Positions 53,021 through 62,568 of a DNA stretch of 64,000 nucleotides are shown here, in pieces. The translations under genes and the position numbers were made by a program. Below the pieces are notes generated by a model that was given only the letters and a program-made list of their open reading frames with translations, was not told the origin of the DNA and did no database searches. Source of the DNA: Candidatus Borrarchaeum weybense (lineage in GTDB: Archaea; Asgardarchaeota; Sifarchaeia; Borrarchaeales; Borrarchaeaceae); the NCBI GenBank assembly GCA_019057385.1, contig JAHQJS010000006.1:372001-436000 (forward strand), given 5' to 3'. The stretch's first letter is position 1. Every line of letters starts with the position of its first letter.

Positions 53021-53255
53021 TTACTTCACTTCATTTATAAAGACATAATTTTGCTTATAAAGAAATAAGTTTTTTTCAACGTTGTGTCTTAAGTTTAGGG
53101 TTTTTTACGTTCAATAACGGAAGACCGAAGGCTTTATCTTATTTTTAAAAGAAATAACAAATCTTTCTTACCTTAATTATTTTGAATTAATCATTACACA
53201 GTTTCAGCGTTATATAAAATCTCTTTCAACGCTATGCTATAACATTCTACCGTCA

Positions 53256-53468
53256 TCAGGATTCATAACGACTACCGACTGTCTTCCTTCTTGTTATTCC
53301 AATATAAATCTGATTTGCTGTTTCAAAGTTTTGATTGAAAACCTCATGGTGACCCATCAAGACGTTATCGATAATACTCACTGCCTTTTCCTTCAAAAAT
53401 AACTCACAAAGGATTTTATAAGGTTTAAAGAATCCATTCCATTTCTCTGGCTTATAGACTTCATTCAT
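53256..53468 (-). CDS. Small hypothetical protein, 70 residues
   Basis: ATG 53468 after AGGTGA (on the minus strand) at good spacing. The product, MNEVYKPEKWNGFFK ... QIYIGITRRKTVGSRYES, is mixed and soluble, not recognised. It may be a host gene or part of the region disturbed by the TnpB remnant 230 bases away. The frame and ribosome site are the only evidence. Confidence 0.4.
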   Translation of the reverse strand: MNEVYKPEKWNGFFKPYKILCELFLKEKAVSIIDNVLMGHHEVFNQNFETANQIYIGITRRKTVGSRYES

Positions 53469-53471
53469 CAA

Positions 53472-53853
53472 CAGTCACCTTTATTATTTTCCTCATAGAC
53501 TAACAGCACCGCTTAAAAAATGCACTGAGCACATTTATTCCAATAATATAATTTGTAAAAAATTTAAAATGAGTTTTGAATTGTGCAATTCTTTTCAAAC
53601 GAGTTTTCTTAATAAAGAAATATAAATAACAAAAATTCTGTTGTCATATTCTATCTTCAAACGTAAAATATCACCAGGGACAAACAAATACTCTTTTTGA
53701 AGCACAAGTTAACACAGATTTGATTTAATACATAAATCTGTTAAACTGCTAAATTTTTGTTTTAGTCCGCACTGAACGATAGTTTTAAATACAATATACT
53801 TATTGTTGCCTTGAGATTTTTTTCATCCTATTTTTAATTTTGTCTTCCCTTCG
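53472..53853. promoter_or_regulatory. Intergenic region with TATA-like box for rpo6
   Basis: AT-rich, with TTTTAAATACAA at about 53781-53792, a good archaeal TATA box about 65 bases before the GTG start of rpo6. Nothing else recognised. Confidence 0.4.
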
Positions 53854-54180
53854 GTGACAATTGTGACAGAACAACGTAAGGAGCTTCCAATTCCATTTCC
53901 AGCGTCCCCAGAGGAAATTACAGTTGGCCCAGGACATCTTACGAAATATGAAAAGAGTAGAATAATCGGTGCGCGTGCATTACAACTTTCCATGGGCGCA
54001 CCCATCCTTGTAGATTCTGAAGAAGCTCTTGACCCGATTATTATTGCAGAACACGAGTTATTAAGTAATGTATTACCCCTTACAATTCGAAGATATCTTC
54101 CTGATGGTAGATGTCAGGATATCCCGCTGCGAATTCTGCGAAGCTCTCCATTTCTGCTGGAAAAAGAAAACGATCAGTAG
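53854..54180 (+). CDS. rpo6: DNA-directed RNA polymerase subunit Rpo6 (RpoK/omega)
   Basis: 108 residues. The RpoK/RPB6 signature [22 protein letters not shown] with Lys, Tyr, Glu and the ARALQ helix is nearly perfect. It is the archaeal counterpart of RPB6 and bacterial omega, needed for polymerase assembly. GTG at 53854 or 53863 is the start. Usually found near other polymerase or ribosomal genes; none is adjacent here. Confidence 0.93.
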   Translation: MTIVTEQRKELPIPFPASPEEITVGPGHLTKYEKSRIIGARALQLSMGAPILVDSEEALDPIIIAEHELLSNVLPLTIRRYLPDGRCQDIPLRILRSSPFLLEKENDQ

Positions 54181-54285
54181 TAACATCTTTTCTTATTACA
54201 CATTTCCTGGAATAAAAAACGATTTTAGGACCATTCATGGATATTCATCACCACTCTTCTGTGCAAAAACTATATAAAAATAGCT

Positions 54286-54324
54286 GCTTTCATCCCCCAC
54301 CTGTCAGAAGGGGACTTCCTGCCG
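54286..54324 (+). repeat. IS-type end hairpin in plus orientation
   Basis: GCTTTCATCCCCC-ACCTGTCAGAA-GGGGACTTCCTGCCG. It matches the hairpin at 63754-63796 (read on the minus strand: GCTTTAATCCCCCC...GGGGACTTCCCGCCG) with identical frame and a changed loop. Located between rpo6 and the small zinc protein gene with no transposon gene adjoining. Confidence 0.6.
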
Positions 54325-54389
54325 ATAATGTTAAATACTAATTCAGTTAGTTTTTTCATAGAGAAAAAAATGGGGTTAAGTGCATCAAA

Positions 54390-54734
54390 ATGGCTCGATC
54401 TATTTGCCCTTTCCTTTATAATCACGGACAAGGCTATGTTTGTAGAGCGCTAAACTCACAATATATTCATGATGATGATGCAAAGAATATTTGCAGCAAT
54501 GCTGAAGCATATATGTACTGCGTTCATTATTCACAAAGGAATAGACATATACATGACTTCCCAACTAATACAAAAAGGATGATCTGTCCAAAATGTAACT
54601 CTCAACAGGTATGTGAGACACTTTATTTGCTAAACAAAGAAACTCAAACATCTAGCGAATTTTTGGCTTATACTTGTGAAGTATGCGGGTACACTGAACT
54701 ATACAAATCCCATTTATTTCCAGATAATATTTGA
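54390..54734 (+). CDS. Small cysteine-rich zinc-binding protein
   Basis: 114 residues. An N-terminal cysteine set (ICPF ... YVCRAL ... NICSN ... YMYCVHY) and a C-terminal zinc ribbon CPKCNSQQVCE ... TCEVCGYTE. The latter is a transcription-factor-S-like knuckle, so a nucleic-acid or protein contact is plausible. No family name is certain. ATG with TTAAGTG upstream. Confidence 0.55.
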   Translation: MARSICPFLYNHGQGYVCRALNSQYIHDDDAKNICSNAEAYMYCVHYSQRNRHIHDFPTNTKRMICPKCNSQQVCETLYLLNKETQTSSEFLAYTCEVCGYTELYKSHLFPDNI

Positions 54735-54851
54735 TGTGTACGCCAATACTTTTCTTCTCTTTTTAGAAGTTTTGAAAATATGTTAAATAAAAAAAGTCAA
54801 ACAGAGAATTGCGATATTGTGATGTATTGAATCTTTTGAACTAATACTGTT

Positions 54852-56825
54852 CTATAGTATCTTTACCTTTACGTAATTGAAAATATGATCAATTATATTC
54901 TTATCAAGATCATCGCTGTTTTCTAAACTCTCCAAATAATTTTTTAGATCAACACACGTTTTATAAGTCGAAATTATAGGCAAATCGAATCTTATGTTTA
55001 GTTTTGAGATTATTAAGGCTCCTGCGTGAGTTTGGGAAAACCCTTGATATCTGATTGCCTTATATACCTTTGTTATTGCAGTTCGAAGTGAATCATCCAG
55101 TTCCTCTTTTTCTCTCCAGCGCACTAGTTTAATATCTCGCTCTAAGAAATCAACTGGATCTGTTAATTCAGGGCCTATTAACCCATTATTATATGGTGTG
55201 TGCATTACTAGAAATGAACGTTGTTCGGTTGAAATCTCAATTTTTGGTCTCGGAGCAACTTCTAAAATTATCTCACATAAACTTCTTTTTGAGATAAAAT
55301 CAAGTGGCTTTTCAAGTTCATCAAAAACAATTGAATAATCTTGGAATGCGTATTCTACTTCTAGTGAATCATCTTTATTGGATTCCAAGATTGGTAGTAC
55401 TTTGTTTAATGTACTAAATAGTTTTGTTTTTCCATTTCTAAGCAGGAAATAAGTTTCAGAACGAGATAATCTCTTCAATGCTGAAGAAATAGCTGTTGCA
55501 GCCTCTATTGGTTTTGTGTGAATATGATCATTAAGCCATTTATTCATTACAGGATATATGATCTCTTTAATAATCTTTATTCGTTCTTCTAGAAGTTGAA
55601 TCATTTTTTCTACAGATTTTTCGTATCCATCTAATACAGATCGCTCAAGGTTTGCAAGATCTCGAATATCTTGTTCTAACTCTTTAGCTAATGTTTTGCG
55701 CAAGTATTCAATCCATTGCCCTTCAGAAAGCGCAAAAGTGAATTCATGTGAATATATCGAAGGAACAGGCGCTCCAACAACATTTCTCCGTTTAAACTCA
55801 TCCATTATTTCTTCGCATGCCATTTGCGCATCTAAAATACCGTCTAATTCGATTTGATATGCGATCTTAGCTATACTAACTGGACAGTTATATTTTAAAG
55901 CAGTTTGTTCGGCAATGCGACCTGGCAATCTTTGAACTTTTGATTCCAAAGAGCCAAATTTATCTTCAAACTCTTTTGTGATTTCAGTTAAAGCAGTTAT
56001 TGTTAATTTATCTAACTCGCCCTCTTTATCCAATAATTTCTTTTGAGTTTTTAGCGTCTCAACTCTTCTCTTAAGCTCTTCTTCCAGTTTCTTCTTTGTT
56101 TCGAAATCTTCTTCTACGTCTCTTTCCACATCTCTTTCAAAATCTGCAAGAAAGGGGTATTCTTCGTCAATTAATTCTTCCCATGGTTTTACATGTTTAG
56201 GTGATACTTGTTCTAAAGCAAATCCACCAGCTATAGCGTACTCTGCAATCTGTCTAACCTTTTCTTGATCAATTCTTAAACTCTCTGCAATCTCCTTTAG
56301 AGGCCTTATGCCATCAATTAAGGCAATTACATCAATTCCTTCATTTCCAAAACGTTCGCTTATCTCTTTATTCTCTCTTGATGATGGTATCATAACTTTA
56401 AAAGTTGCTTTTGTTCTTTCTAATATTGTCTCTAGAGTTACTGTTTTGATGAGCCATTCTCTTATTAGCTTATCGAGTTTCTCATCGAAAGGTTTGAAAA
56501 TCTTCACATCTCCAGCCCATGTATTTATTCTATAACGATAATCTGCCAAAAATTCGCGTTTAACAAGATCTATGAATCCTTCTAACTTTTTCAAATCTAC
56601 ATTAATATCTGCTGCAATGACAAAAATAAGTCTAGGATTAAATGTGGATTCATACACAAAACGGACATCTTCAGCTACGATAGACTTGATTTTCAAATCA
56701 GCATATGTTAGAATTGCGGATTGAAAGCCTGAAATTAGGTCTTCATCAATTTCCGAATGTTCACTGAAGTCTTTGTGTACTAAGCATTGACCTGTATCCA
56801 AGATAATCCAGACACCATATTTCAT
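54852..56825 (-). CDS. Large protein with a possible N-terminal longin-like domain and coiled-coil regions
   Basis: About 657 residues. The first 115 (KYGVWIILDTGQCLVHKDF ... VYESTFNPRLIFVIAADI) have the alternating strand/helix pattern of a longin/roadblock-like sensor domain, as seen in eukaryotic vesicle-fusion and Mon1/Ccz1-type proteins; this is a fold suggestion only. Next comes a helix-turn-helix-like IDGIRPLKEIAESLRIDQEKVRQIAEYAI, then a long acidic coiled coil. The C-terminal 250 residues are helical and unknown. ATG 56825 with AAGAGGTT and TATA-like TTAAATATAA upstream. Confidence 0.65.
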   Translation of the reverse strand: MKYGVWIILDTGQCLVHKDFSEHSEIDEDLISGFQSAILTYADLKIKSIVAEDVRFVYESTFNPRLIFVIAADINVDLKKLEGFIDLVKREFLADYRYRINTWAGDVKIFKPFDEKLDKLIREWLIKTVTLETILERTKATFKVMIPSSRENKEISERFGNEGIDVIALIDGIRPLKEIAESLRIDQEKVRQIAEYAIAGGFALEQVSPKHVKPWEELIDEEYPFLADFERDVERDVEEDFETKKKLEEELKRRVETLKTQKKLLDKEGELDKLTITALTEITKEFEDKFGSLESKVQRLPGRIAEQTALKYNCPVSIAKIAYQIELDGILDAQMACEEIMDEFKRRNVVGAPVPSIYSHEFTFALSEGQWIEYLRKTLAKELEQDIRDLANLERSVLDGYEKSVEKMIQLLEERIKIIKEIIYPVMNKWLNDHIHTKPIEAATAISSALKRLSRSETYFLLRNGKTKLFSTLNKVLPILESNKDDSLEVEYAFQDYSIVFDELEKPLDFISKRSLCEIILEVAPRPKIEISTEQRSFLVMHTPYNNGLIGPELTDPVDFLERDIKLVRWREKEELDDSLRTAITKVYKAIRYQGFSQTHAGALIISKLNIRFDLPIISTYKTCVDLKNYLESLENSDDLDKNIIDHIFNYVKVKIL

Positions 56826-57192
56826 GAAAGTGAACCTCTTATATTTAACTACACGTAAGAGCAAAAATATTGCATATTCTTCTTCTTAATTGAACAACGA
56901 TTAGTAGCTACGAATCTTATTCAATCATTATTCTTAAATCCTGCGATTGTAAATAATTCAAATCCCCTAGCACCAAGATTTTTGCGCACGAAGGCAAATT
57001 TTAACACTAATGACTTAGATATCCCCTCATAGTAATACCTTAACAATGTATTTCTAAGAAACTAACGAAATACTCGTTTATTTGATTTTTCGGTACTTGA
57101 AACTAAATAAATGCTTAGAATTGTCCAATTTAAAGATTCTGAAAAAAATATCCGCAACCGCGTTGAATAATGAATGAGCCTCATTTGGTTCG
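56826..57192. repeat. Intergenic region with a 15-bp duplicated segment
   Basis: AATAATGAATGAGCC is found at 57166-57180 and 57196-57210, 30 bases apart; the second copy contains the stop and last codons (GSFII, minus strand) of the small membrane-protein gene. So the 3' end of that gene was duplicated. The rest of 56870-57160 is AT-rich without a feature. Confidence 0.5.
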
Positions 57193-57459
57193 CTAAATAA
57201 TGAATGAGCCCCATGTTGTCAGCGCGAAATGAAGACCGAAACCAATTGTGAGCGAGATCGCTAGAAGTCGAATTCCAAGACCTTTAAGAGTTATATCACG
57301 AGTGGTCTCAATATAGATAATGAAATTAACAACTAATAAACCACCTATAACTAATAGAATCCCTGCAATTATTCCATATCCGCCTTTAAGCCATCCAAGA
57401 AATTCAAGAAAAGTTGGTATATTTATTTCTGGTGGTCCTTCTTCCTGCATGAACAACAT
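57193..57459 (-). CDS. Small membrane protein with two helices
   Basis: 88 residues. Hydrophobic helices YGIIAGILLVIGGLLVVNFIIYI and LGIRLLAISLTIGFGLHFAL are separated by the loop ETTRDITLKG. No motif. The 3' end is duplicated just downstream. Function unknown. Confidence 0.6.
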   Translation of the reverse strand: MLFMQEEGPPEINIPTFLEFLGWLKGGYGIIAGILLVIGGLLVVNFIIYIETTRDITLKGLGIRLLAISLTIGFGLHFALTTWGSFII

Positions 57460-57610
57460 ATTTTTTCACCGAAATATTTCCTTTCTTTTAGGGTAGGTTC
57501 AATGAGCAATACTTCTTCTTTTAGTTTGTCCAGTAAACTTTTAAGAGTTGTTGCGAACATCTCTAATAGTGAGGCTTTAAGAAATTTTCCCTTTAAATGG
57601 TGTCTTCAAA

Positions 57611-58000
57611 ATGGCTAAAAAATTGAAATGTAAGAACTGCGGTAATACCTCATTTGAGGGTGTAAAACCTAATAAGACGTGGCAAATGTACAGCCCGCTC
57701 CCAGATAAAGCTGGGAATATCACTATTACCATAATGGGGTCGCTTACATGTCCTAGTTGTGGGAAAAATGTAAGAGGCGCTCTACGCACCATAAAAACTG
57801 ATCAAACTGAGGGTGGCACATATAAAAAGCGTGAAAACCTCTTAGAGGCTCTTGTTAGTGCAACTGATAAGATCGATTTAACAAAATTAAGTTCTGAGTT
57901 AGACATTGAACTAAATACCCTTAAAAAGGTCATAGAAGCCCATATCAAAAAAGGAAAGGTGAAAGGACAGGTAACTGATAATTCCTTTGTACCTAAATAG
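57611..58000 (+). CDS. Zinc-ribbon protein with C-terminal winged-helix-like domain
   Basis: 129 residues. CKNCGNTSFEGVKP and CPSCGKNVRGA, separated by a beta hairpin, form a four-cysteine zinc ribbon. The last 60 residues (LTKLSSELDIELNTLKKVIEAHIKKGKVKGQVTD) resemble PCI/winged-helix folds found in archaeal transcription or ubiquitin-like accessory proteins. Probably nucleic-acid-binding. ATG preceded by T-rich and AT-rich bases. Confidence 0.65.
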   Translation: MAKKLKCKNCGNTSFEGVKPNKTWQMYSPLPDKAGNITITIMGSLTCPSCGKNVRGALRTIKTDQTEGGTYKKRENLLEALVSATDKIDLTKLSSELDIELNTLKKVIEAHIKKGKVKGQVTDNSFVPK

Positions 58001-58186
58001 AGTGTCATCATTTTCTTAAATTGAATTTTTCGAAATGTAGCTAACTTTCGGAATTTTTTTTCTGGTACATTAAAGAAAGATATTTTAATAACAGAACATT
58101 TCCTATGGTGAAGCATAGGAGTAACAGAGATTTTTATCTAATCATATCTTTGTTAAATAAATCGAAAGATGAAAGGGAAGCATGAA

Positions 58187-58975
58187 ATGACAGAATTTAA
58201 CTTAAAGACAATTCAACAGATCCCTTCAGATATTGATAAATCAATTGTTTTAATAGGCATGCCTGGTATCGCAAGTGTAGGAAAACTATGTATATCATCT
58301 TTAATTAATGCTTTGAGCGCAACAAAAGTGGCAGAAGTTTTTTGCAGCGATTTTCCCCCACACGTGCTTGTAGAGCCAGATGGTCTTCTTTATGTTCCAC
58401 GAACTACAATTTACCATAGTAGACTTGAAGATGGTGGAACCAAAGATTTATTCTTAATCACTGGTGATTATCAACCTACAACCTCAATTGGTGTCTATGA
58501 GTTTGCAGATTACTTAGCAAAGAAGTGCGCAGAAGAATTCAAAGCCGAATTAGTCATAGCTACCGCTGCTTTTGTACGAGATAACTTAACAGAAATCCCA
58601 CATGTGTTCATTTCATCTACTTCTCAAGAAACACTTGATTCGTTTATTGAAGCAGATAAAGCAGAACTTTTTAAAAATGGGACTGTTACTGGCGCAAATG
58701 GTATTATCCCTGCAATGGCTGCGGCACTTTATGATGTAACTGGAGTTTGTTGCTTAGGAGAAACAGCTCCAGTCCTACAGTCAGATCCGCGTGCAGCGAG
58801 GGCTATAATTGAAGTTTTGAACCAAACCTTACACATTTCCAATGATGTAACAAACCTTACGCCTTTTCTTGATGAATTAATCAAAGAAATCGAACCGGTA
58901 TATAGAGAGGCAAAAAACAAATTGGACATGGATAAAATGCGTGATCGGACACGTGACCAGCCCTATATCTCTTAA
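58187..58975 (+). CDS. PAC2-family proteasome-assembly chaperone-like protein
   Basis: About 262 residues. VLIGMPGIASVGKLCISSLI at the N-terminus, then FPPHVLVEPDGLLYVPR and LITGDYQPTTSIGVYEFADYL, and the later VTGANGIIPAMAAALYDVTGVCCLGET, are the family landmarks. Archaeal homologues (PbaB type) bind proteasome alpha subunits. ATG 58187 with AAGGGAAG upstream is preferred over ATG 58169. The beta subunit gene lies at 32643. Confidence 0.88.
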   Translation: MTEFNLKTIQQIPSDIDKSIVLIGMPGIASVGKLCISSLINALSATKVAEVFCSDFPPHVLVEPDGLLYVPRTTIYHSRLEDGGTKDLFLITGDYQPTTSIGVYEFADYLAKKCAEEFKAELVIATAAFVRDNLTEIPHVFISSTSQETLDSFIEADKAELFKNGTVTGANGIIPAMAAALYDVTGVCCLGETAPVLQSDPRAARAIIEVLNQTLHISNDVTNLTPFLDELIKEIEPVYREAKNKLDMDKMRDRTRDQPYIS

Positions 58976-59227
58976 AACGCTAATATATATCTTTATGGAG
59001 ACTTTATTGCATCTCATCTATTTATTTTATGAGTAATTTGACTGTGCGCCCACTTTTCTAATTTTTGTTAAATAGATTACATACATTGAAATTTAGCAGC
59101 CCAATTCGATGTCAAATTACTTTTCGATATTATTATTTTTTCTAATATGTATTATCAGAAAAATTTTTAAAACCTTTATTTCAACGTCTTATTTGTAATT
59201 CAAAACTGCCAAAGAGGTTGTTATAAA

Positions 59228-59575
59228 ATGGGAACATTTACTGTAGTAATTTCAGAATCTCCTTATGGACGCGAGAAACCATATACTGCACTGAGATTCG
59301 CACTTTCATCTCTTGTTGATGAACATAATGTAAACCTGTTCTTAGTTCAGGACGGGGTATACGTCGGGTTAAATAAACAGTCACCTAAACAATACCCGAA
59401 TCATTTTAAACTCCTTAAGACGTTTTTGGAAGAAGGAGGAAAACTCAGAGTCTGTGGGGTTTGCATTGAGGCTCGTGGCGTTTCCCGAGAAGATTTAATT
59501 GACGGTGTAGAAGTCATCGGTATGCATGAATTTGTTGACTGGGTTGCTGAATCTGAAAAAGTCTTAATGTTTTGA
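59228..59575 (+). CDS. DsrE-family sulfur-relay protein
   Basis: 115 residues of the DsrE/DsrF-like fold. The active cysteine region is RVCGVCIEARGV, with VFLVQDGVY-type and GVEVIGMHEFVDWV segments. Such proteins pass sulfane sulfur on cysteine persulfide. It is followed after 9 bases by a TusA-family gene, so the two work together. Similar pairs accompany sHdr and Dsr sulfur oxidation systems; here the Hdr genes are 57 kb away. Confidence 0.85.
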   Translation: MGTFTVVISESPYGREKPYTALRFALSSLVDEHNVNLFLVQDGVYVGLNKQSPKQYPNHFKLLKTFLEEGGKLRVCGVCIEARGVSREDLIDGVEVIGMHEFVDWVAESEKVLMF

Positions 59576-59584
59576 GGTGATGGA

Positions 59585-59821
59585 ATGCACAATTCTGAGA
59601 CACAAGTCGATACCACTGGTCAGGCTTGTCCAGTCCCGGTACTTCGTACTCGGCGAGGATTAAAAGCGATTGAATCTGGTAAAATCCTAGAAATTATTGG
59701 AGATTTCTTTCCTGCGAAGAAAAACATCCAAGATTATGCTGAAAAACATGGACATGAAGTTATTGAGGTAATCGAGCCTGACGAGAATGGAGTTTATAAA
59801 ATTTTTATTAAGAAAGGATAA
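59585..59821 (+). CDS. TusA-family sulfurtransferase
   Basis: 78 residues. Active-site VDTTGQACPVPVLRTRRGL has the CPxP cysteine motif of TusA/SirA/YeeD, followed by the LKAIESGKILEIIGDFFPAKKNIQDYAEKHGHE fold. It accepts sulfur from or gives it to the DsrE partner encoded 9 bases upstream. A GAGGTGATGG site precedes ATG 59585. Confidence 0.9.
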   Translation: MHNSETQVDTTGQACPVPVLRTRRGLKAIESGKILEIIGDFFPAKKNIQDYAEKHGHEVIEVIEPDENGVYKIFIKKG

Positions 59822-59868
59822 AGTTGTTTTAAGTGTAACTTGCTGAACTTTTTTTATTTTTCTATTTT

Positions 59869-60342
59869 CTATTTGCGGAGAGTTGATTTTAGTATAATTG
59901 GATGAAGAAATAAGTCTAAAGCGTGCGCTGGATCGGTAACCACGATATTCGCGTTATTAATTGTTTCAACAGCAGCTCCTTCTTTACCCATAACTGCAAT
60001 ACCTATTTTTGCTGCTTTAAGCATTTTACTATCATTAATTCCGTTGCCAACAGCAGCTGTGTTTTCTGCGCCTAATTTCTCTATTAATAGTCGTTTTTCT
60101 TCATCTTCTGGTAGATCAAGTGTTAGACGATGTGTTTCCACACTTAATTCTTTTCCTATATCTGCAAGATTTCCACGCGTATCTGCGCTTGCAATAATCA
60201 CTCTAACGCTATTTGCAAGTAGTTTCAATCGTGTTTTAACATTATCGCTAATTTGCCCAGTCATAGCTAATGTACCGTTGAGGTCAAAAACGATAGTACT
60301 AATACCAATTTTCCCAAGGCTAGGTATTTCTATTTCAATCAA
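59869..60342 (-). CDS. HAD-superfamily phosphatase (soluble P-type ATPase-like)
   Basis: 157 residues. Motif I DLNGTLA (D-x-D-type with Asn), motif III Lys in EEKRLLIEKLG, and motif IV GNGINDSKMLKAAKIGIAVMG as in P-type ATPase P-domains. No transmembrane segment. Substrate unknown. Confidence 0.85.
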   Translation of the reverse strand: MIEIEIPSLGKIGISTIVFDLNGTLAMTGQISDNVKTRLKLLANSVRVIIASADTRGNLADIGKELSVETHRLTLDLPEDEEKRLLIEKLGAENTAAVGNGINDSKMLKAAKIGIAVMGKEGAAVETINNANIVVTDPAHALDLFLHPIILKSTLRK

Positions 60343-60361
60343 TTGATTTTCCTCTGACTAA

Positions 60362-61330
60362 TTACTCATTTTCAGCGATAGAATTCTTTACGTGCTCCCA
60401 AAAAGCCTCAACGAGCACTGGATACGATTCGTGTACTCTACGAACCATGAAAAGTTTCCTTCTATTTTCAATTGCTTTGAGCGGAATTATTTTGATGTAA
60501 TTCTCTGATTTTTTTGCTGCAATTGATGAAATCACGCTTATACCATATCCCCCGCTAACTGCAGTAATTACCGCTTCAGTACTTCCGAGTTCTAATACGC
60601 TTTGAAATTCGTCTATTGAAAGACCTGCAGTTTCCAAAATTCTTTCAGTTTCTTTTCGAGTTCCAGATGTTTTTTCTCTAGTGATAAGTTGATATTTTAC
60701 GAGTGTCTTTGGATCGACGGGAATGTTAGATGCCAATTCATGCTCTGGAGGAACAATCAATACGAGTTCTTCTTCCGCTATCGGAAACATTTCTACTTCT
60801 GCGTCATAGCCAACCAAACTTCCAACTGCTGCGAGATCTGATTCTTTCGCTAATAACTTCTCCAAACTTTTTCCGCTATCACTAAGATCTACCTCAAATT
60901 CAACGGTCGGATGTTCTGCTTTGAATATTGCCATGAACTTAGGCAATATGTGTTCCCCAGGGATCGTGCTCGTGGCGATACGTAAAGTGCCAGTTATTTC
61001 ACCTTTTAGTCTCTCGATATCTTCCTTAGTACGATTTAATATCGCAATAATTTCTCTTACACGTTCGAAAACTATTATGCCTGCCCGATTAAGGTTTTCT
61101 CCTTCGCTTACTCGCTCAATTTTGTCTTCACGCAGCCGCTCAACTTTGTAAAATAACTCTGCATTAAAGAATTTTTCAAGTGAGCCTATGTGATTAGAAA
61201 CAGTTCCTTGTGTTAGATTCAATTTCTCAGCGGTTCTTGAAAAACTTCCTCCCATCTCTACTAGTGTTAGAAATGTTTTCAATGCCCGAAGTCTTAGATC
61301 ATCCTTTGGTTCACGAGTTTTGGATTCCAT
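60362..61330 (-). CDS. LysR-family transcriptional regulator
   Basis: About 322 residues. Winged helix SFSRTAEKLNLTQGTVSNHIGSLEKFF at the N-terminus, then the type 2 periplasmic-binding-like effector domain (LRIATSTIPGEHILPKFM, VSGGYGISVISSIAA). Its start (ATG 61330 or 61351) lies inside the end of the MFS gene, so the two are co-transcribed and the regulator probably controls the transporter. LysR regulators are less common in archaea than in bacteria. Confidence 0.9.
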   Translation of the reverse strand: MESKTREPKDDLRLRALKTFLTLVEMGGSFSRTAEKLNLTQGTVSNHIGSLEKFFNAELFYKVERLREDKIERVSEGENLNRAGIIVFERVREIIAILNRTKEDIERLKGEITGTLRIATSTIPGEHILPKFMAIFKAEHPTVEFEVDLSDSGKSLEKLLAKESDLAAVGSLVGYDAEVEMFPIAEEELVLIVPPEHELASNIPVDPKTLVKYQLITREKTSGTRKETERILETAGLSIDEFQSVLELGSTEAVITAVSGGYGISVISSIAAKKSENYIKIIPLKAIENRRKLFMVRRVHESYPVLVEAFWEHVKNSIAENE

Positions 61331-62501
61331 CCGCCCACCCTTTTTGTTCATTTAATGTGGGTGCAGGAATTAAAAGTGTAATCATTAAACAGATAATTGC
61401 TATGCCCGCTGAAAAATAAAAAATACTACCCAAACCAAAGTTTTCACCTAAAAATCCTGCGATAGGTGGTCCCGCTGATGATACTCCAAAAGCGAACAAG
61501 TAGTAAATTCCAAAGAGTACACCAAAACTTCCTTTTGCTAAGTCGCTCATGAGCGCATTCGTGGTTGGAATTAACCCTAATAAAATGAAACCGAAGACAA
61601 GAACGAGTATCACCAAAATTACATTTGAGACCATAGGTATTGGTAATGCAGTTCCTGCGCATGCAAGTGAGAGAACAATAAGTACTTTCTTTCTTCCAAG
61701 TCTATCACTAAGCGCTCCTGAAACATATTGTCCCACACCACCTGTAGCAAGAAGCAATGAAAGCATTAAGCTTGCAATTGCAACATCATAAGATCGAGCT
61801 TGAACTAAATAAAGAATCAAAAAAGATGTTGTTATTTGATAAAGAAATCCTTGGAAAATGGCTAGAACAAATACGATGATGATAGCTTTTGATAAAAGCC
61901 TTCTTAAAGAATTTCTTTGTTTTGGCGCTTGCGCGTTTGTTCTACTGACCACATCTTTACCTCGCCATCGGATAAAGACAAAGATCGAGAAACCAAAGCC
62001 TAATAGCGCGTAGATCAGAAAAGTTATTTTCCAACCTTGTAAAACAGCTATGCCACCAGAAGCTATGGGGGATGCAATCTGTCCTACACTTCCTGCGAGA
62101 CCATGCAAACCCATAGCATGTCCTCTTCCTTTTTCATCGAAAGCATGAGATAACATTGTCAGGCCGCTTGGATGGTATGTACTTCCTCCAGCTCCCATTA
62201 TGACGAACCCAGCCAGTAAAATGTAAATATTTGGCGAAAATAAAGCAACAAGTGATCCTACCGCACATATGGTAAGCCCAAAAATGATTAGATTCTTAGC
62301 CCCTACTTTATCAGCTAAAATACCGGTAGGTAACTGACCAACTCCATATGCCGCAACAAATGCTGTAACAAGCAAGCCAATTTCTATAAGATTAAGATTA
62401 AATTCGATTGCGAGGAAAGGTAACAAAGGGGGAATCATTAATTGAAATGAATGATTTATGGCATGTCCAATTCCTGCGATAGTTAACGACATCTTTTTCA
62501 T
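61311..62501 (-). CDS. MFS transporter
   Basis: 396 residues, 12 predicted helices. Motif A in GVGQLPTGILADKVGAKNLIIFG and the later YVSGALSDRLGRKKVLI are typical of major facilitator exporters/importers. Substrate cannot be read; the LysR gene downstream may respond to the same compound. The stop overlaps the LysR start region by 20-40 bases. Confidence 0.88.
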   Translation of the reverse strand: MKKMSLTIAGIGHAINHSFQLMIPPLLPFLAIEFNLNLIEIGLLVTAFVAAYGVGQLPTGILADKVGAKNLIIFGLTICAVGSLVALFSPNIYILLAGFVIMGAGGSTYHPSGLTMLSHAFDEKGRGHAMGLHGLAGSVGQIASPIASGGIAVLQGWKITFLIYALLGFGFSIFVFIRWRGKDVVSRTNAQAPKQRNSLRRLLSKAIIIVFVLAIFQGFLYQITTSFLILYLVQARSYDVAIASLMLSLLLATGGVGQYVSGALSDRLGRKKVLIVLSLACAGTALPIPMVSNVILVILVLVFGFILLGLIPTTNALMSDLAKGSFGVLFGIYYLFAFGVSSAGPPIAGFLGENFGLGSIFYFSAGIAIICLMITLLIPAPTLNEQKGWADGIQNS

Positions 62502-62568
62502 TATTATCCCAGCTCACCTAGCAAAAGTTATGCTTTTAAAAGTACCTTTTCTGGTAGGGCAGTTCCAA

